Of a DNA stretch of 64,000 nucleotides, positions 7,527 to 17,858 are shown piece by piece. Position 1 is the first letter of the stretch. Every line of letters starts with the position of its first letter. The DNA comes from Sphingomonas arenae (GTDB lineage Bacteria > Pseudomonadota > Alphaproteobacteria > Sphingomonadales > Sphingomonadaceae). The translations under genes were made by a program, and so were the position numbers. A model generated the notes under the pieces. It had not been told where the DNA came from. It made no database searches and saw only the letters and a list, made by a program, of their open reading frames with translations. Location: positions 992,001-1,056,000 of the forward strand of contig NZ_JAFFJU010000001.1 of assembly GCF_016924655.1 (NCBI RefSeq), written 5' to 3'.

Positions 7527-10316
7527 ATGGCCGACCAGAACCACCTCTACCTCGTCGACGGGTCCAGCTACATCTTCCGCGCCTATCACCGGCTGCCACC
7601 CCTGACGAACCGTCATGGGCAGCCCGCCGGAGCCGTCTATGGCTATACCGCCATGCTGTGGAAGCTGGCCGACGGGCTGAACAAGGCCGACGGACCGACG
7701 CACATGGCGGTGATCCTGGACGCCTCCGAATCCACCCACCGCAACCAGATGTACGACGGCTACAAGGCGCATCGCCCGCCGCCGCCAGAGGATCTGGTGC
7801 CCCAGTTCCCGATGATCCGAACGGCGACCCGGGCCTTCTCCATCCCCTGCATCGAGCAGGACGGGCTGGAAGCCGACGACATCATCGCCTGCTACGTCAC
7901 GGCCGCCACGGAAGCCGGCTGGAAGGTCACGATCGTCAGTTCCGACAAGGACCTGATGCAGCTGGTCAAGGACGGCTCGGTCGACATGCTCGACACGATG
8001 AACGACCGGCGGATCACCGAAGCGGAGGTGAACGAGAAGTTCGGCGTCGGACCGGAGAAGGTCGGCGACGTGCTCGCCCTCATGGGTGACAGCGTCGACA
8101 ACGTTCCCGGCGTGCCGGGCATCGGCCCCAAGACGGCCACCCAGCTGATCCAGCAGTTCGGCGACCTTCCGACCGTGCTGGCCTCTGCCGAGCAGATCAC
8201 CAAGCCCAAGCTGCGCCAGTCGCTCATCGACCATGCGGACGCCGCCCGCCTGTCACGCGAGCTGGTGCGGCTGGTGTGCGACGCCAAGCTGCCCGAGCCG
8301 CTCGATGCGCTGGCTCTGACCGGCATTCCCAAGGAGCCGCTGCGCGAGTTCCTGGAGGACCAGGGTTTCAAGACCCTGATGAACCGGATGGTCGGCGGCG
8401 GCACAAGCCCGGCGAGCAACACCGGAAGCGGCGGCATGACGTCAGCCGCTCCCAAGGGACCGGCACCGGCCGAAGCTATCACGGTCGATCGCTCGAAGTA
8501 TGAGACCGTCACCAGCGTGAAGGCGCTGCAGCGCTGGATCGAAGAGGCCGAGGCTCAGGGGTATGTCGCGGTCGACACCGAAACGGACTGCATCGACTGC
8601 GTGGTGGCGAAGCTCGCCGGCATCAGTCTCGCGACGGGGCCGAACCGCGCCTGCTACATCCCCGTCGGTCATTCGGGCGCGGACCTTTACAGCGAGGCGC
8701 CGGACCAGCTTCCGCCCTCCGTGGTGCTGCCCCTGCTGCAGGGTCTGCTCGAGGATCCGGCCGTTCTCAAGATCGGCCATAACCTGAAATACGACCAGAC
8801 GATCTTCTTCAAGCACGGGATCAGCGTCGCGCCGCTGGACGACACGATGCTGATGAGCTTCGCCCTGGATGCCGGACGCGGAGTTGGCGGGCACGGCCTC
8901 GACGAACTCGCCAAGCAGCACTTCGAGCATGAGTGCCTGAGCTTCAAGGCGGTCTGCGGCACCGGCAAGAACCAGATCACCTTCGACAAGGTCCCGCTGG
9001 CCCAGGCCACGGAATATGCCGCGGAGGACGCCGACATCACCCTGCGGCTGTGGCAGCGGCTGAAGCCGCGCATTGCGGTCGAGAACGTCGCCCGCGTCTA
9101 CGAGACGGTGGACAAGCCGCTGGTGCCGGTCATCGCCTGCATGGAGCGGCACGGGGTCAAGGTCGACCGCGACTATCTGGCGCAGCTGTCGCGCGACTTC
9201 GCGACGGAGATCGCCAGCCTGGAGGAGCGCGTCTACGAGGCGGCGTGCGGCCCGTTCCAGATCGGCTCCACGCAGCAGTTGGGGCAGGTGCTGTACGAAC
9301 GGCTTGGGCTGAAAGGCGGGCGCAAGGGCAAGAGCGGGGCCTATTCCACCGATGTCAACGAGCTCGAACGGCTGGCGGGCGAAGGCGTGGCCTGCGCCCG
9401 GCTCGTGCTCGACTGGCGTCAGCTGACCAAGCTCAAGACCACCTACACCGACGCCTTGCAGGCCCAGATCAACCCGGACACGGGCCGGGTCCACACCAGC
9501 TTCAGCCTGGCGGTGGCGCAGACGGGGCGGCTGTCCTCGACCGACCCCAACCTCCAGAACATTCCGATCCGCACCGAGATCGGCCGCAAGATCCGCGACG
9601 CCTTCGTCGCCGAGCCCGGCCATGTCCTGATGAGCGCCGACTACAGCCAGATCGAGCTGCGCCTGGCCGCTCACATGGCCGACGTACCCCAGCTCAAGGA
9701 GGCCTTTGCGGCACGCGAGGACATCCACAGCATGACGGCCGAGGAGCTGTTCGGGCACGTCGACCGCGACACCCGCAACAAGGCCAAGACCGTCAACTTC
9801 GCCATCCTGTACGGCATCTCGTCCTGGGGCCTGGCCGGGCGGCTCGGCATTTCCAAGGAAGAGGGCAAGGCGATCATCGACCGCTATTTCGAGCGGTTCC
9901 CGGGCATCCGCGGCTACATTGAGAACACGCTTTCGTTCGTCCGCGAGCACGGCTTCAGCGAGACTTTGTTCGGGCGCAAGACGCACTTCCCCAACATCCG
10001 CGCCTCCAACCCCAGCCATCGGGCGGGGTCGGAAAGGGCCGCGATCAACGCCCCGATCCAGGGCACCAGCGCGGACATCATCAAGCGTGCCATGGCCCGC
10101 ATGGACGGCGCCCTGCGCGATGCGGACCTCAGCGACGTCCGTATGCTGCTGCAGGTCCATGACGAGCTCGTGTTCGAAGTGCCGGAAGGGCGCGAAGAAG
10201 CCGCCGCGGCCGTGGTGCGCCGAGTGATGGCGGAGGCCGCGGAGCCTGCGGTCAAGCTCACCGTCCCGCTGGACGTGGAAGTCGGTTGGGGCGCGCACTG
10301 GGGCGCGGCGCATTGA
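7527..10316 (+). CDS. polA: DNA polymerase I
   Basis: A 929-residue polymerase for Okazaki fragment maturation and repair synthesis. The 5'-3' exonuclease domain spans about residues 1-300 (LYLVDGSSYIFRAYH, VIDASESTHR-like region, GLEADDIIA, GDSVDNVPGVPGIGPKTA). The 3'-5' proofreading domain keeps its three motifs (AVDTETD, IGHNLKYD, YAAEDADITL), so it is predicted active. The polymerase domain has motif A (SADYSQIELR), motif B (RNKAKTVNFAILYG) and motif C (QVHDELVFEVP). The start ATG at 7527 aligns with the usual N terminus. The stop overlaps the TTG start of the next gene. Confidence 0.98.
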   Translation: MADQNHLYLVDGSSYIFRAYHRLPPLTNRHGQPAGAVYGYTAMLWKLADGLNKADGPTHMAVILDASESTHRNQMYDGYKAHRPPPPEDLVPQFPMIRTATRAFSIPCIEQDGLEADDIIACYVTAATEAGWKVTIVSSDKDLMQLVKDGSVDMLDTMNDRRITEAEVNEKFGVGPEKVGDVLALMGDSVDNVPGVPGIGPKTATQLIQQFGDLPTVLASAEQITKPKLRQSLIDHADAARLSRELVRLVCDAKLPEPLDALALTGIPKEPLREFLEDQGFKTLMNRMVGGGTSPASNTGSGGMTSAAPKGPAPAEAITVDRSKYETVTSVKALQRWIEEAEAQGYVAVDTETDCIDCVVAKLAGISLATGPNRACYIPVGHSGADLYSEAPDQLPPSVVLPLLQGLLEDPAVLKIGHNLKYDQTIFFKHGISVAPLDDTMLMSFALDAGRGVGGHGLDELAKQHFEHECLSFKAVCGTGKNQITFDKVPLAQATEYAAEDADITLRLWQRLKPRIAVENVARVYETVDKPLVPVIACMERHGVKVDRDYLAQLSRDFATEIASLEERVYEAACGPFQIGSTQQLGQVLYERLGLKGGRKGKSGAYSTDVNELERLAGEGVACARLVLDWRQLTKLKTTYTDALQAQINPDTGRVHTSFSLAVAQTGRLSSTDPNLQNIPIRTEIGRKIRDAFVAEPGHVLMSADYSQIELRLAAHMADVPQLKEAFAAREDIHSMTAEELFGHVDRDTRNKAKTVNFAILYGISSWGLAGRLGISKEEGKAIIDRYFERFPGIRGYIENTLSFVREHGFSETLFGRKTHFPNIRASNPSHRAGSERAAINAPIQGTSADIIKRAMARMDGALRDADLSDVRMLLQVHDELVFEVPEGREEAAAAVVRRVMAEAAEPAVKLTVPLDVEVGWGAHWGAAH

Positions 10317-11860
10317 GCGAACACCCTGCGCCAGCCGCCCCGTCCGCCGATCTCGCGGCCCTGGCGCGGGGTGGGCGGATCAACTTCTTCGGCTTCGTCC
10401 TGCGGCTGCTGGCCCGCCTCCCCTTTCTCTTCATCGCCGGCCGGATGTACGGTCCGGAGGCTCTCGGCCGCTTTGCCTATGCGGTCCTGATCGTCGAGTT
10501 TGCGGCGCAGCTCTCCACGCTTGGGCTGAAGCGGGGACTGGCCGAGCAACTTGCCAAGAGCGAAAAGCCGCACGTTTGCGTGACATGGGACGCGCTGCTC
10601 GTTGCGGCGGTGGGCTCGTGCATCGGCATGGCCCTGCTCTTCACCTTCCCTCAGGCCATGTTCCCGAATTCGGAAATCCATGGCCTGGAGTGGCTGCTGC
10701 CGGTCGCGGTGCTGGCCCTCGCATGGAGCGATGTGATGCTGGCCGCTCTCGCCTACCGCCACGACGTCGGCGCGACCGTCCGGGCGCGGGCGATCGTGGA
10801 GCCCTGGACGATCAGCATCGCCGCCTTTGCGCTAGCCTACGTGTCCAAGCGCGACGGCCTCATCTTCGCCTACGCCCTCTCCATGGTCGGCGCCGTGGTC
10901 GCGTCCGCCATTCCCTTCTTCCGCACCTATGGCGTCGCCCATGGCTGGAAGCCCGACCCGGCCGGGCTGTGGAGGATGACGCGGCGCTACCTGCCCGTGG
11001 CCGCTGCCGACACTGTCGAGTGGGGCAGCCGCCGGCTCGACATCGCCATCCTCGGCCTGTTCGCCTCTCCGGCCGTGGTGGGCATCTATTACGTCGCGCA
11101 GAACGTCGCCTCGCTGCCGTCCAAGCTCAAGACCAGTTTCGATCCGATCCTCGGCCCGGTGATCGCCAGCAACATCGAAAAGGGCGATCGGCTCGCCGTT
11201 GCCAAACAGGTGCGGCAGGTCGGCTTCTGGGTCATCGCCGCGCAGGCCGCGGTCGGGCTTGCGCTCGGCATCCCCGGCGAGGGCGTGATGGGACTGGTCG
11301 GGCCAGCCTTCGTCGCCGGGACCGCGGCGCTCAGCTTCCTGCTCGCGGCGGAAGTGGTCGCAGCGACCGCGACGACCAGCGAGGCTGCGCTCATCTATAC
11401 CGCGCGCCATCGCAACATGATGATCAGCCTGGGCATGATCGCCCTGCAGGCGGTGCTGACCGTGGGTCTGCTGATCCTCTTCCGCACTCTCGATTGGCTG
11501 GAGATGTGGCAGGCGACCGCTCCCGCCGTCGCGTTGATGCTGGCACTTGGCTTTGCGGCCGTCACCAAGGCCCGGCTGCTGTCACGGCTGCTCGGCGCCC
11601 CGGTCAGCGGCTGGCGCTGGCCGCTGATCTGGGCTGCAGTCGCGGCGATCGTCGTGGGTCAGTTGATGGTCATGCTGCCCGAATGGCTGGAGCTGATCGC
11701 CGGCATTCCCGCCATCCTTGCCGCCTTCGGTTTCGTGATCTGGACGCGCGGGTTCGGCCCGCAGGACCGCGAACTCTTCCGCATGCGCAAGGCCGACATC
11801 GAGGAACTGGCGGAAGCCGAGCTGCCCGCCCCCGGGACGACCAGCAATCCGGTTCGGTAA
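10313..11860 (+). CDS. oligosaccharide flippase / polysaccharide biosynthesis membrane protein
   Basis: A 515-residue polytopic inner membrane protein with about 12-14 hydrophobic helices and the N-terminal FGFVLRLLARLPFLFIAGRMYGPEALGRFAY-like region typical of the Wzx/RfbX branch of the MOP flippase superfamily. These proteins flip lipid-linked oligosaccharides to the periplasm. I prefer the TTG at 10313 because it overlaps the polA stop (TTGA), a pattern repeated in this genome; an ATG at 10286 would lie inside polA. No glycosyltransferase or polymerase gene is adjacent, so the substrate cannot be inferred. The C-terminal tail is cytosolic and acidic. Confidence 0.85.
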   Translation: MSEHPAPAAPSADLAALARGGRINFFGFVLRLLARLPFLFIAGRMYGPEALGRFAYAVLIVEFAAQLSTLGLKRGLAEQLAKSEKPHVCVTWDALLVAAVGSCIGMALLFTFPQAMFPNSEIHGLEWLLPVAVLALAWSDVMLAALAYRHDVGATVRARAIVEPWTISIAAFALAYVSKRDGLIFAYALSMVGAVVASAIPFFRTYGVAHGWKPDPAGLWRMTRRYLPVAAADTVEWGSRRLDIAILGLFASPAVVGIYYVAQNVASLPSKLKTSFDPILGPVIASNIEKGDRLAVAKQVRQVGFWVIAAQAAVGLALGIPGEGVMGLVGPAFVAGTAALSFLLAAEVVAATATTSEAALIYTARHRNMMISLGMIALQAVLTVGLLILFRTLDWLEMWQATAPAVALMLALGFAAVTKARLLSRLLGAPVSGWRWPLIWAAVAAIVVGQLMVMLPEWLELIAGIPAILAAFGFVIWTRGFGPQDRELFRMRKADIEELAEAELPAPGTTSNPVR

Positions 11861-11928
11861 GCCGTGGGCGCCTGGCTCGGCTCCGCCACTAGCCTAGGGC
11901 GACCCGCTAGGGCAAAGGGCGCGCGACC

Positions 11929-12960
11929 ATGACGGTGATCCTCGGCCTTGAATCCTCCTGCGACGACAGCGCGGCGGCGCTGGTCACGTCCGACCGGCAG
12001 ATCCTCGCGCAGGCGGTCGTGGGGCAGAATAGCGCGCACCAGCCGTTCGGCGGTGTGGTGCCCGAGATCGCCGCCCGCGCCCATGTGGAGGTGCTTCCTG
12101 GGCTCATCCGCCAGGTGCTGGACGAGGCCGGCCTCCGCATCGGCCAGGTGGACGCGGTTGCGGCGACCGCCGGGCCCGGCCTGATCGGCGGGGTCATGGT
12201 CGGGCTCCTCGCCGGAAAGGGCCTCGCGCTCGCCTCGGGCAAGCCGTTGGTGGCCGTGAACCACCTCGAGGGCCACGCCCTCTCGCCGCGCCTGACCGAG
12301 CCGGACCTCGCCTTCCCCTACCTGCTGCTGCTGGCGAGCGGCGGCCACTGCCAGCTCTTGGAGGTGCGCGGCGTCGGCGATTACCGCCGGCTCGCGACCA
12401 CCATCGACGATGCGGCGGGCGAGGCGTTCGACAAGGCCGCCAAGCTGCTCGACCTCGGCTATCCCGGAGGCCCCGCGATCGAGGCTCTGGCGGCGGAGGG
12501 CGATCCACGCGCCGTGCCGCTGCCTCGCCCCCTCGTCGGCTCCAAGGAACCGCATTTCTCCTTTGCCGGACTCAAGAGCGCGGTCCAGCGCGCCGTCGCG
12601 GCCGGAACCCACCGCCCGGCCGACATCGCCGCCAGTTTCCAGCAGGCGGTAGTGGATTCGCTGGTCGACCGGACCGCCCGCGCACTGGACTCCAGCGACG
12701 CTCCCACCCTGGTGGTCGCCGGCGGGGTCGCGGCCAATGGCGCCATCCGGGCCGCCCTCAAGGACCTCGCCGCCACCCGCGGGCGCGGCTTCGCGGTCCC
12801 GCCAGGCTGGCTGTGCACCGACAATGCCGCAATGATCGCCTGGGCCGGAGCCGAGCGCTTCGCCGCCGGGCTCACCGACGCCCTCGACGTCCCCGCCCGC
12901 GCCCGGTGGCCGCTGGACGCGTCTGCCGACGCGGTGCGCGGAGCGGGAGTGAAGGCATGA
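11929..12960 (+). CDS. tsaD: tRNA N6-adenosine threonylcarbamoyltransferase TsaD
   Basis: A 343-residue member of the Kae1/TsaD/Gcp family that transfers the threonylcarbamoyl group to A37 of ANN-decoding tRNAs, working with TsaB and TsaE. The N-terminal [14 protein letters not shown], the metal-binding NHLEGH (histidines near 110-114), LLASGGH and the C-terminal [10 protein letters not shown] and [10 protein letters not shown] motifs are all present. The start is ATG 11929. The stop overlaps the gpsA start by 4 bases, an association common in alphaproteobacteria. A 68-base gap separates it from the flippase gene. Confidence 0.97.
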   Translation: MTVILGLESSCDDSAAALVTSDRQILAQAVVGQNSAHQPFGGVVPEIAARAHVEVLPGLIRQVLDEAGLRIGQVDAVAATAGPGLIGGVMVGLLAGKGLALASGKPLVAVNHLEGHALSPRLTEPDLAFPYLLLLASGGHCQLLEVRGVGDYRRLATTIDDAAGEAFDKAAKLLDLGYPGGPAIEALAAEGDPRAVPLPRPLVGSKEPHFSFAGLKSAVQRAVAAGTHRPADIAASFQQAVVDSLVDRTARALDSSDAPTLVVAGGVAANGAIRAALKDLAATRGRGFAVPPGWLCTDNAAMIAWAGAERFAAGLTDALDVPARARWPLDASADAVRGAGVKA

Positions 12961-13943
12961 TCGCGCGGATCGGCGTCATTGGCGGTGGCGCCTGGGGCAC
13001 CGCCCTCGCCCAGGTCGCGGCGGGCAAGGGCCACGATACCCTCCTGTGGGCGCGCGAGCCGGAGGTGGTCGCCGGCATCAACGACACCCGCCAGAACCCC
13101 CTCTTCCTCCCCGGCATTCCGCTATCCGACCGCATCAAGGCCACCGGCGAACTCGCCCGGCTGGACGGCTGCAATGCCTGGCTGGTCGTCACTCCTGCCC
13201 AGCACATGCGCGCCGTGCTGGAACAGGCGCCCCGCTGCGACCGCCCGCTGATCCTCTGCTCCAAGGGCATCGAGGAGCGCAGCGGCCACCTGCTCCACCA
13301 TGTCGCGCGCGAAGTCTGTCCCGGTGCGTCGGTGATGGTGCTGTCCGGCCCGACCTTCGCCCACGAGGTCGCGACCGGTCTCCCCACCGCCCTGACCCTG
13401 GCCGCCGATGGCGACAACCTCGCCGAGCAGGTCCGCGACCGCCTCGCCCTGCCGCAGTTCCGGCTCTACCTCAGCGACGACCTTGCCGGCGCGGAAGTGG
13501 GCGGCGCGGTCAAAAACGTCCTCGCCATCGCCTGCGGAGTGGTGGAGGGCAAAGGCCTCGGCCAGAACGCCCGCGCGGCGCTGATCGCCCGGGGCTTTGC
13601 CGAGATGACCCGCTTCGGCCTCGCCTGCGGGGCGAGGCGGGAGACGCTGGCCGGCCTGTCGGGGCTCGGCGACCTCGTCCTGACCTGCTCCTCCACCAGC
13701 TCGCGCAATTTCTCGCTGGGCAAGGGCATCGGCGAGGGCCGCTCGGCTGCCGAGCTGATGGCCGACCGCCGCACCGTGGCCGAAGGCGCGTTCACCGCTC
13801 CCGTCCTGCGCCGGATCGCCGACGAGCGCGGCATCGACATGCCGATCGTCGCGGCCGTCGACGATCTCCTCGCCGCCCGCGCAAACGTCGACCAGGTGCT
13901 CGAAGCCCTGCTCAGCCGCCCGCCCCGTCCGGAAGCCCACTGA
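12957..13943 (+). CDS. gpsA: glycerol-3-phosphate dehydrogenase [NAD(P)+]
   Basis: A 328-residue cytosolic enzyme that reduces dihydroxyacetone phosphate to sn-glycerol 3-phosphate for phospholipid synthesis. The nucleotide-binding [14 protein letters not shown] is at the N terminus, LCSKGIE and [10 protein letters not shown] follow, and the catalytic lysine lies in [13 protein letters not shown], then the substrate region [15 protein letters not shown]. The ATG at 12957 overlaps the tsaD stop (ATGA). The length is normal. Confidence 0.97.
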   Translation: MIARIGVIGGGAWGTALAQVAAGKGHDTLLWAREPEVVAGINDTRQNPLFLPGIPLSDRIKATGELARLDGCNAWLVVTPAQHMRAVLEQAPRCDRPLILCSKGIEERSGHLLHHVAREVCPGASVMVLSGPTFAHEVATGLPTALTLAADGDNLAEQVRDRLALPQFRLYLSDDLAGAEVGGAVKNVLAIACGVVEGKGLGQNARAALIARGFAEMTRFGLACGARRETLAGLSGLGDLVLTCSSTSSRNFSLGKGIGEGRSAAELMADRRTVAEGAFTAPVLRRIADERGIDMPIVAAVDDLLAARANVDQVLEALLSRPPRPEAH

Positions 13944-13990
13944 TGGTAAAGGGCTGCGTTCACGCCCAATCACACTCTCACGCCGCACGA

Positions 13991-14070
13991 CGCGCTCACC
14001 CTGAGCCTGTCGAAGGGTGCCCTGGCGCAAAGGTCCACCCGGCGCTTCGACAAGCTCAGCGTGAGCGCAG
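13991..14070. repeat. REP-like long inverted repeat
   Basis: Arms of about 24 bases, GCGCTCACCCTGAGCCTG... beginning at 13992 and its near-perfect inverse ...AAGCTCAGCGTGAGCGC ending at 14068, with only about two mismatches. The core CTTCGACA(G/A)GCTCAG is a well known intergenic palindrome type in sphingomonads. A related copy lies before hemC at about 19471-19531. It sits between the convergent gpsA and DUF1674 genes. Confidence 0.8.
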
Positions 14071-14083
14071 GGTCATCCGGCCT

Positions 14084-14251
14084 TCAAAAATCCCAGGCGA
14101 TGCCCTTCTTCTCCCAGTCGCCATAGCGCGTGGGGTCCAGCTTGGCCTCCTCCCCGCTTGGGGGCGGCGCGGTCTCCAAGGGCTCCGCTTCGGGCACCGG
14201 CGGCGACTTGCTGAGATAGGCGGGCGGGTCGAGATGCTTGGGCCGCTTCAT
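14084..14251 (-). CDS. DUF1674 protein, succinate dehydrogenase assembly factor 4 homologue
   Basis: A 55-residue protein ending in the DUF1674 signature DPTRYGDWEKKGIAWDF. The eukaryotic homologue SDHAF4 binds flavinylated SdhA and aids complex II assembly. The N-terminal half is proline-rich and probably disordered. I chose the ATG at 14251 (MKRPKHLDPP); the next upstream in-frame start at 14287 would overlap the divergent rsmB start. It is divergent from rsmB with a gap of only 17 bases, so the two promoters must overlap the neighbouring coding regions or be shared. Confidence 0.87.
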   Translation of the reverse strand: MKRPKHLDPPAYLSKSPPVPEAEPLETAPPPSGEEAKLDPTRYGDWEKKGIAWDF

Positions 14252-14268
14252 GCCGCTGGAGATGGGCG

Positions 14269-15522
14269 TTGAACCCGCAAAAGCCAAGCGTACCCGGGCT
14301 CGGTGCCCGTCGCGCCGCCCTCCAGCTGCTGGATGCCGTTCTCCGCCGCGGCCAGACCCTCGACGCCGCCGCCCGGAAAGTCGTGCCAGACGACAAGTCG
14401 CTAGCTCTCGCCATCGCGGGGGAGACCTTCCGACGCCTGCCGCACCTGGACGCGCTGATCGACTCCGCGACCCGCCAGCGGCTGCCCGACGATAGCAAGG
14501 CCCGCATGGTCCTTCGCCTCGCGCTCGCCCAGAAGCTCGCTTTGTCCATGCCGGAACATGCGATCGTGGCTACGGCCCTGCCGCTGGTGGACGGGGGGCC
14601 TCGTCGCCTGGTCCACGGCGTCCTCGGCACCCTCTTGCGCCGAGGGCTGGAAGCGGACCCTGCCCCGGCCTTGCCCCCGGCCGTCGAACAACGCTGGTCC
14701 GAGGCCTGGGGCGAGGAGGTGGTCGAGTCCGCTCGTCAGGCGATCGTTCGCCGGCCGCCGCTGGACCTCAGCTTCCGCGAGGACACGCTGGCCGACCGCT
14801 TCCTCGATGAGGCCGGAGGCGTCCGTCTCGCGCCCCGGCACGTGCGTATCCACGACGACCGCGCCGTTGCGGACCTGCCGGGCTATTCCTATGGCGACTG
14901 GTGGGTCCAGGACCTCGCCGCCTCCCTGCCCGCGCGGCTCATGCCGCGCGCGGCCGCCACCGCCCTCGACCTCTGCGCGGCGCCCGGTGGCAAGACCCTG
15001 CAGCTCGCCGCGGCCGGTCACAAGGTAACTGCGCTCGACCAGTCGGAAAGTCGTCTCGGACGACTGCGCGAGAATCTCGCCCGCACCCGCCTGTCCGCGG
15101 ATATCGTGGTGGCTGACGCCCTTCGCTGGACGGGCGGGCCGTTCGACGCAGTCCTGCTGGACGCACCCTGCTCGGCCACCGCCACCTTCCGCCGCCATCC
15201 GGAAGTCTTGTATCGCGCCAGTGCCCGGATCATCGCGGACAGCGCTGCTCTCCAGCGCCGCCTGCTGGCCCACGCAGCGACACTGGTCCGCCCGGGCGGC
15301 GCCCTGGTCTACGCGGTCTGCTCCCTCGAGCCAGAGGAAGGGGAGCGGATCATCGATGCCGCTCCCGCCGGGCTCGCCCTCGATCCCATCCGTGCCGACG
15401 AATTGCCGGCCGGCCTCCGCCCGCACGAGCGCGGCTGGCTGCGCATCCTGCCCGGGATGCTGGAGGAAGCCGGCGGCCTGGACAGCTTCTTCATCGCCCG
15501 CCTTGTCCGGACGGCCGCTTAG
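14269..15522 (+). CDS. rsmB: 16S rRNA m5C methyltransferase, RsmB family
   Basis: A 417-residue RsmB/Fmu-type methyltransferase. The N-terminal NusB-like domain covers about residues 15-140 and the SAM-dependent domain the rest. The SAM motif ALDLCAAPGGKT, the two catalytic cysteines in LLDAPCSATATFRRHP and VYAVCSLEPEE, and the ending typical of the family are visible. Family members methylate C967 of 16S rRNA, but alphaproteobacterial paralogues can have other sites. The start is a TTG at 14269 with GGAG about 7 bases upstream. It heads a run rsmB-rpe-heparinase-like-purH. Confidence 0.9.
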   Translation: MNPQKPSVPGLGARRAALQLLDAVLRRGQTLDAAARKVVPDDKSLALAIAGETFRRLPHLDALIDSATRQRLPDDSKARMVLRLALAQKLALSMPEHAIVATALPLVDGGPRRLVHGVLGTLLRRGLEADPAPALPPAVEQRWSEAWGEEVVESARQAIVRRPPLDLSFREDTLADRFLDEAGGVRLAPRHVRIHDDRAVADLPGYSYGDWWVQDLAASLPARLMPRAAATALDLCAAPGGKTLQLAAAGHKVTALDQSESRLGRLRENLARTRLSADIVVADALRWTGGPFDAVLLDAPCSATATFRRHPEVLYRASARIIADSAALQRRLLAHAATLVRPGGALVYAVCSLEPEEGERIIDAAPAGLALDPIRADELPAGLRPHERGWLRILPGMLEEAGGLDSFFIARLVRTAA

Positions 15523-15537
15523 CGTCTAATCGGCCCC

Positions 15538-16200
15538 ATGGCCGCTCCGATCATCGCCCCGTCGATCCTGTCCGCCGATTTCGCTCGCCTGGGCGAGGAG
15601 GTGCGGGCGATCGATGCCGCCGGCGCCGACTGGATCCATGTCGACGTCATGGATGGGCATTTCGTGCCCAATCTCACCATCGGCCCGGCCGTCGTGAAGG
15701 CGCTTAGGCCGCACTCCGCCAAGCCGTTCGACGTCCACCTGATGATCTCGCCGGTGGACTCCTTCCTGGATGCGTTCGCCGAAGCCGGGGCGGACATCAT
15801 CACCGTTCATCCGGAGGCGGGACCGCATCTCCACCGGACGGTTCAGCGGATCAAGTCCTTGGGCAAGAAGGCAGGCGTGTCGCTCAATCCCGCCACACCG
15901 GCCAAGATGCTCGACTATGTGCTCGAGGAGATCGACCTCGTCCTGGTGATGAGCGTCAATCCGGGCTTCGGCGGCCAGAAGTTCATCCCATCACAGCTTC
16001 GCAAGATCGAGGCCATTGCCAAGCGCGTCGCCAAGGAAGGGCTGGACGTCACGGTCGAGGTGGATGGCGGCGTGGACGCGACTACCGCGCGCCAATGCCT
16101 CGACGCCGGCGCCACTGCGCTGGTCGCCGGAACGGCGGCCTTCCGCGGCGGACCGGATGCCTATGCCGCCAACATCCTGGCGTTGAGAGGAGCCGCATGA
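15538..16200 (+). CDS. rpe: ribulose-phosphate 3-epimerase
   Basis: A 220-residue TIM-barrel enzyme that interconverts D-ribulose 5-phosphate and D-xylulose 5-phosphate. The signature [15 protein letters not shown], the metal-binding [31 protein letters not shown] and the phosphate-binding VDGGVD and VAGTAAF are all in place. It follows rsmB after 15 bases and overlaps the next gene by 4 bases (ATGA). Confidence 0.97.
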   Translation: MAAPIIAPSILSADFARLGEEVRAIDAAGADWIHVDVMDGHFVPNLTIGPAVVKALRPHSAKPFDVHLMISPVDSFLDAFAEAGADIITVHPEAGPHLHRTVQRIKSLGKKAGVSLNPATPAKMLDYVLEEIDLVLVMSVNPGFGGQKFIPSQLRKIEAIAKRVAKEGLDVTVEVDGGVDATTARQCLDAGATALVAGTAAFRGGPDAYAANILALRGAA

Positions 16201-17846
16201 GCGGACCCGGCGCTCACGGCGCCATCGTTGAGAAGCTCGGACGGGGGACCTTCGTCTCCCGCCTGTTCGGGCAGGCGCGCCAGCCGCTGCGCCTGCTCGC
16301 CGTCCCCCGCGATCACGTCGTCGGTGATCGCCCGCGCGGAGACACCCTGCTGACGGGCAAGTTCATCCGCGGCACCGACATGCTCAGCCTCGTGGACACG
16401 GATTTTGCCGACATCGGCGTCGATGGGGCGCTGGCGGAGGAACTGCACGGCTTCTCCTGGCTGCGCGACCTGGCCGCCGCCGCAAGCCGGGAAAAGGGTT
16501 CACGGCTGGCGGAGGCGGTCGTCGGTCGCTGGCTGACGACGCATGGGACCAAGGTCGACGCGGCGTGGCGCCCGGACCTCTGGGGCGAGCGCATCCTCTT
16601 CTGGACGGCTTATGCTCCCTACCTGCTGTCCAGCCGTGACGCGGGTTACCGCTCGGCGGTCCTCAACACGCTCGCCCGCGGCGCGCGGCATGTCGCCTCG
16701 GTAGCGGACCAGGCACCGCCGGGACTGCCTCGCATCACGGCCTGGGCGGGGCTGACGACGGCAAGCCTCCTGCTGCAGGGCGGAACGGGGCGCGTTGCCC
16801 GGGCGGAATCCGGCCTCCTCCGCGCCCTTGCCGCCGGGCAGTCGGAGGACGGCGGACTGCTCAGCCGCTCGCCCAGCGAACAACTGCTCCTCGTCGATCG
16901 CCTGGGGCTCCTCCGCGCCGCCTATTTCGCCTCCAAGCACGAGATTCCCGAAACACTCGAGAGCGCGGCGGCCGCGGCGCTGTCGGCGCTTCATGGCGTA
17001 ACGCTCGGTGACGGGGCCCTGTCCAGCTGGCAGGGCGGCAATCCCGGCGATCCGGCGAGAATCGCGGCCGTGGTCGAAGGCTGCGGGCTGCGGGCCCGCC
17101 CGCTGCGACAGGCGCGGGGCTGGGGCTACCATCGGCTCACCGCGCTGGGCACGGTGATCGTCCTCGACGCGGCGCCGCCTCCTCCCTCGAAGATGGCTCG
17201 GGTCGGGTCGGCCTCCACCCTGGCGATGGAGATCGGCGACGGCGCCCAGCGGCTGGTCGTCAACTGCGGCGGCCCTGGCAATACGCCCACCCACCTGCCG
17301 CCGGAACTGGTGCAGGCGCTCCGCACCACGGCGGCGCACAGCACCCTGACCTTGGGCGACACGAACTCGACCGCTATCCTGGCGGACGGCTCCCTCGGCC
17401 GGGGCGTGGAAGACGTGGCCGTGGACCGCAGCGAGGATGACGACGCGAGCCGCATGGAAGCGGCGCACGACGGCTATATTCGTGGCTACGGCCTGCTCCA
17501 CAGCCGCGCCCTGTCGCTCGGCAACGACGGCAAGGAGATCCGCGGCCTGGACCGGCTCATCCCCAAGGGCCGCAAGAAGATCCGGGAAGCCGCGCCTTAC
17601 GCGATCCGCTTCCATCTCGCCCCCGGGGTGGAGGCCACTCCCACCGCCGACGGCATGGGCGCCATCCTCCGCTCCCCCGGCGCGCCGCCCTGGAACTTCC
17701 GCTGCCGCGGCGCGCAATTGCAAATCGAGGAGAGCGTCTACGTGGACGGACATGCCCAACTTCGCTCGACCGGCCAGCTCGTCATCGTCGGCGAGGTCTC
17801 TTCGTTGGGCGCCGAGATCAACTGGCAGTTCCGCCGTTCCAGCTAG
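16197..17846 (+). CDS. heparinase II/III family protein
   Basis: A 549-residue protein of the heparinase II/III-like family. An N-terminal alpha/alpha toroid (about residues 60-330) contains FSWLRDL and RWL..HG, and a C-terminal beta-rich domain contains [12 protein letters not shown] and the MEAAHDGY...HSRALSL region. The family includes uronic-acid polysaccharide lyases, but no signal peptide is evident here and the substrate is unknown. The gene order rsmB-rpe-(this)-purH is common in sphingomonads, which argues for a conserved housekeeping role rather than an accessory catabolic one. The ATG overlaps the rpe stop. Confidence 0.87.
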   Translation: MSGPGAHGAIVEKLGRGTFVSRLFGQARQPLRLLAVPRDHVVGDRPRGDTLLTGKFIRGTDMLSLVDTDFADIGVDGALAEELHGFSWLRDLAAAASREKGSRLAEAVVGRWLTTHGTKVDAAWRPDLWGERILFWTAYAPYLLSSRDAGYRSAVLNTLARGARHVASVADQAPPGLPRITAWAGLTTASLLLQGGTGRVARAESGLLRALAAGQSEDGGLLSRSPSEQLLLVDRLGLLRAAYFASKHEIPETLESAAAAALSALHGVTLGDGALSSWQGGNPGDPARIAAVVEGCGLRARPLRQARGWGYHRLTALGTVIVLDAAPPPPSKMARVGSASTLAMEIGDGAQRLVVNCGGPGNTPTHLPPELVQALRTTAAHSTLTLGDTNSTAILADGSLGRGVEDVAVDRSEDDDASRMEAAHDGYIRGYGLLHSRALSLGNDGKEIRGLDRLIPKGRKKIREAAPYAIRFHLAPGVEATPTADGMGAILRSPGAPPWNFRCRGAQLQIEESVYVDGHAQLRSTGQLVIVGEVSSLGAEINWQFRRSS

Positions 17847-17858
17847 CAGGATTACATC

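Noticed and set aside
10286-10312. Upstream ATG for the flippase gene
   Set aside because: It lies within polA in another frame and adds only polA-derived residues; the TTG overlapping the polA stop fits the coupling pattern of this genome.
8442-10313. Long open frame of 623 codons on the minus strand opposite polA
   Set aside because: It is a mirror of a highly GC-biased gene; polA on the plus strand has all catalytic motifs, and the antisense product has no recognisable domain. The same applies to the long antisense frames at 5040-6665, 16500-18284 and 61562-63541.
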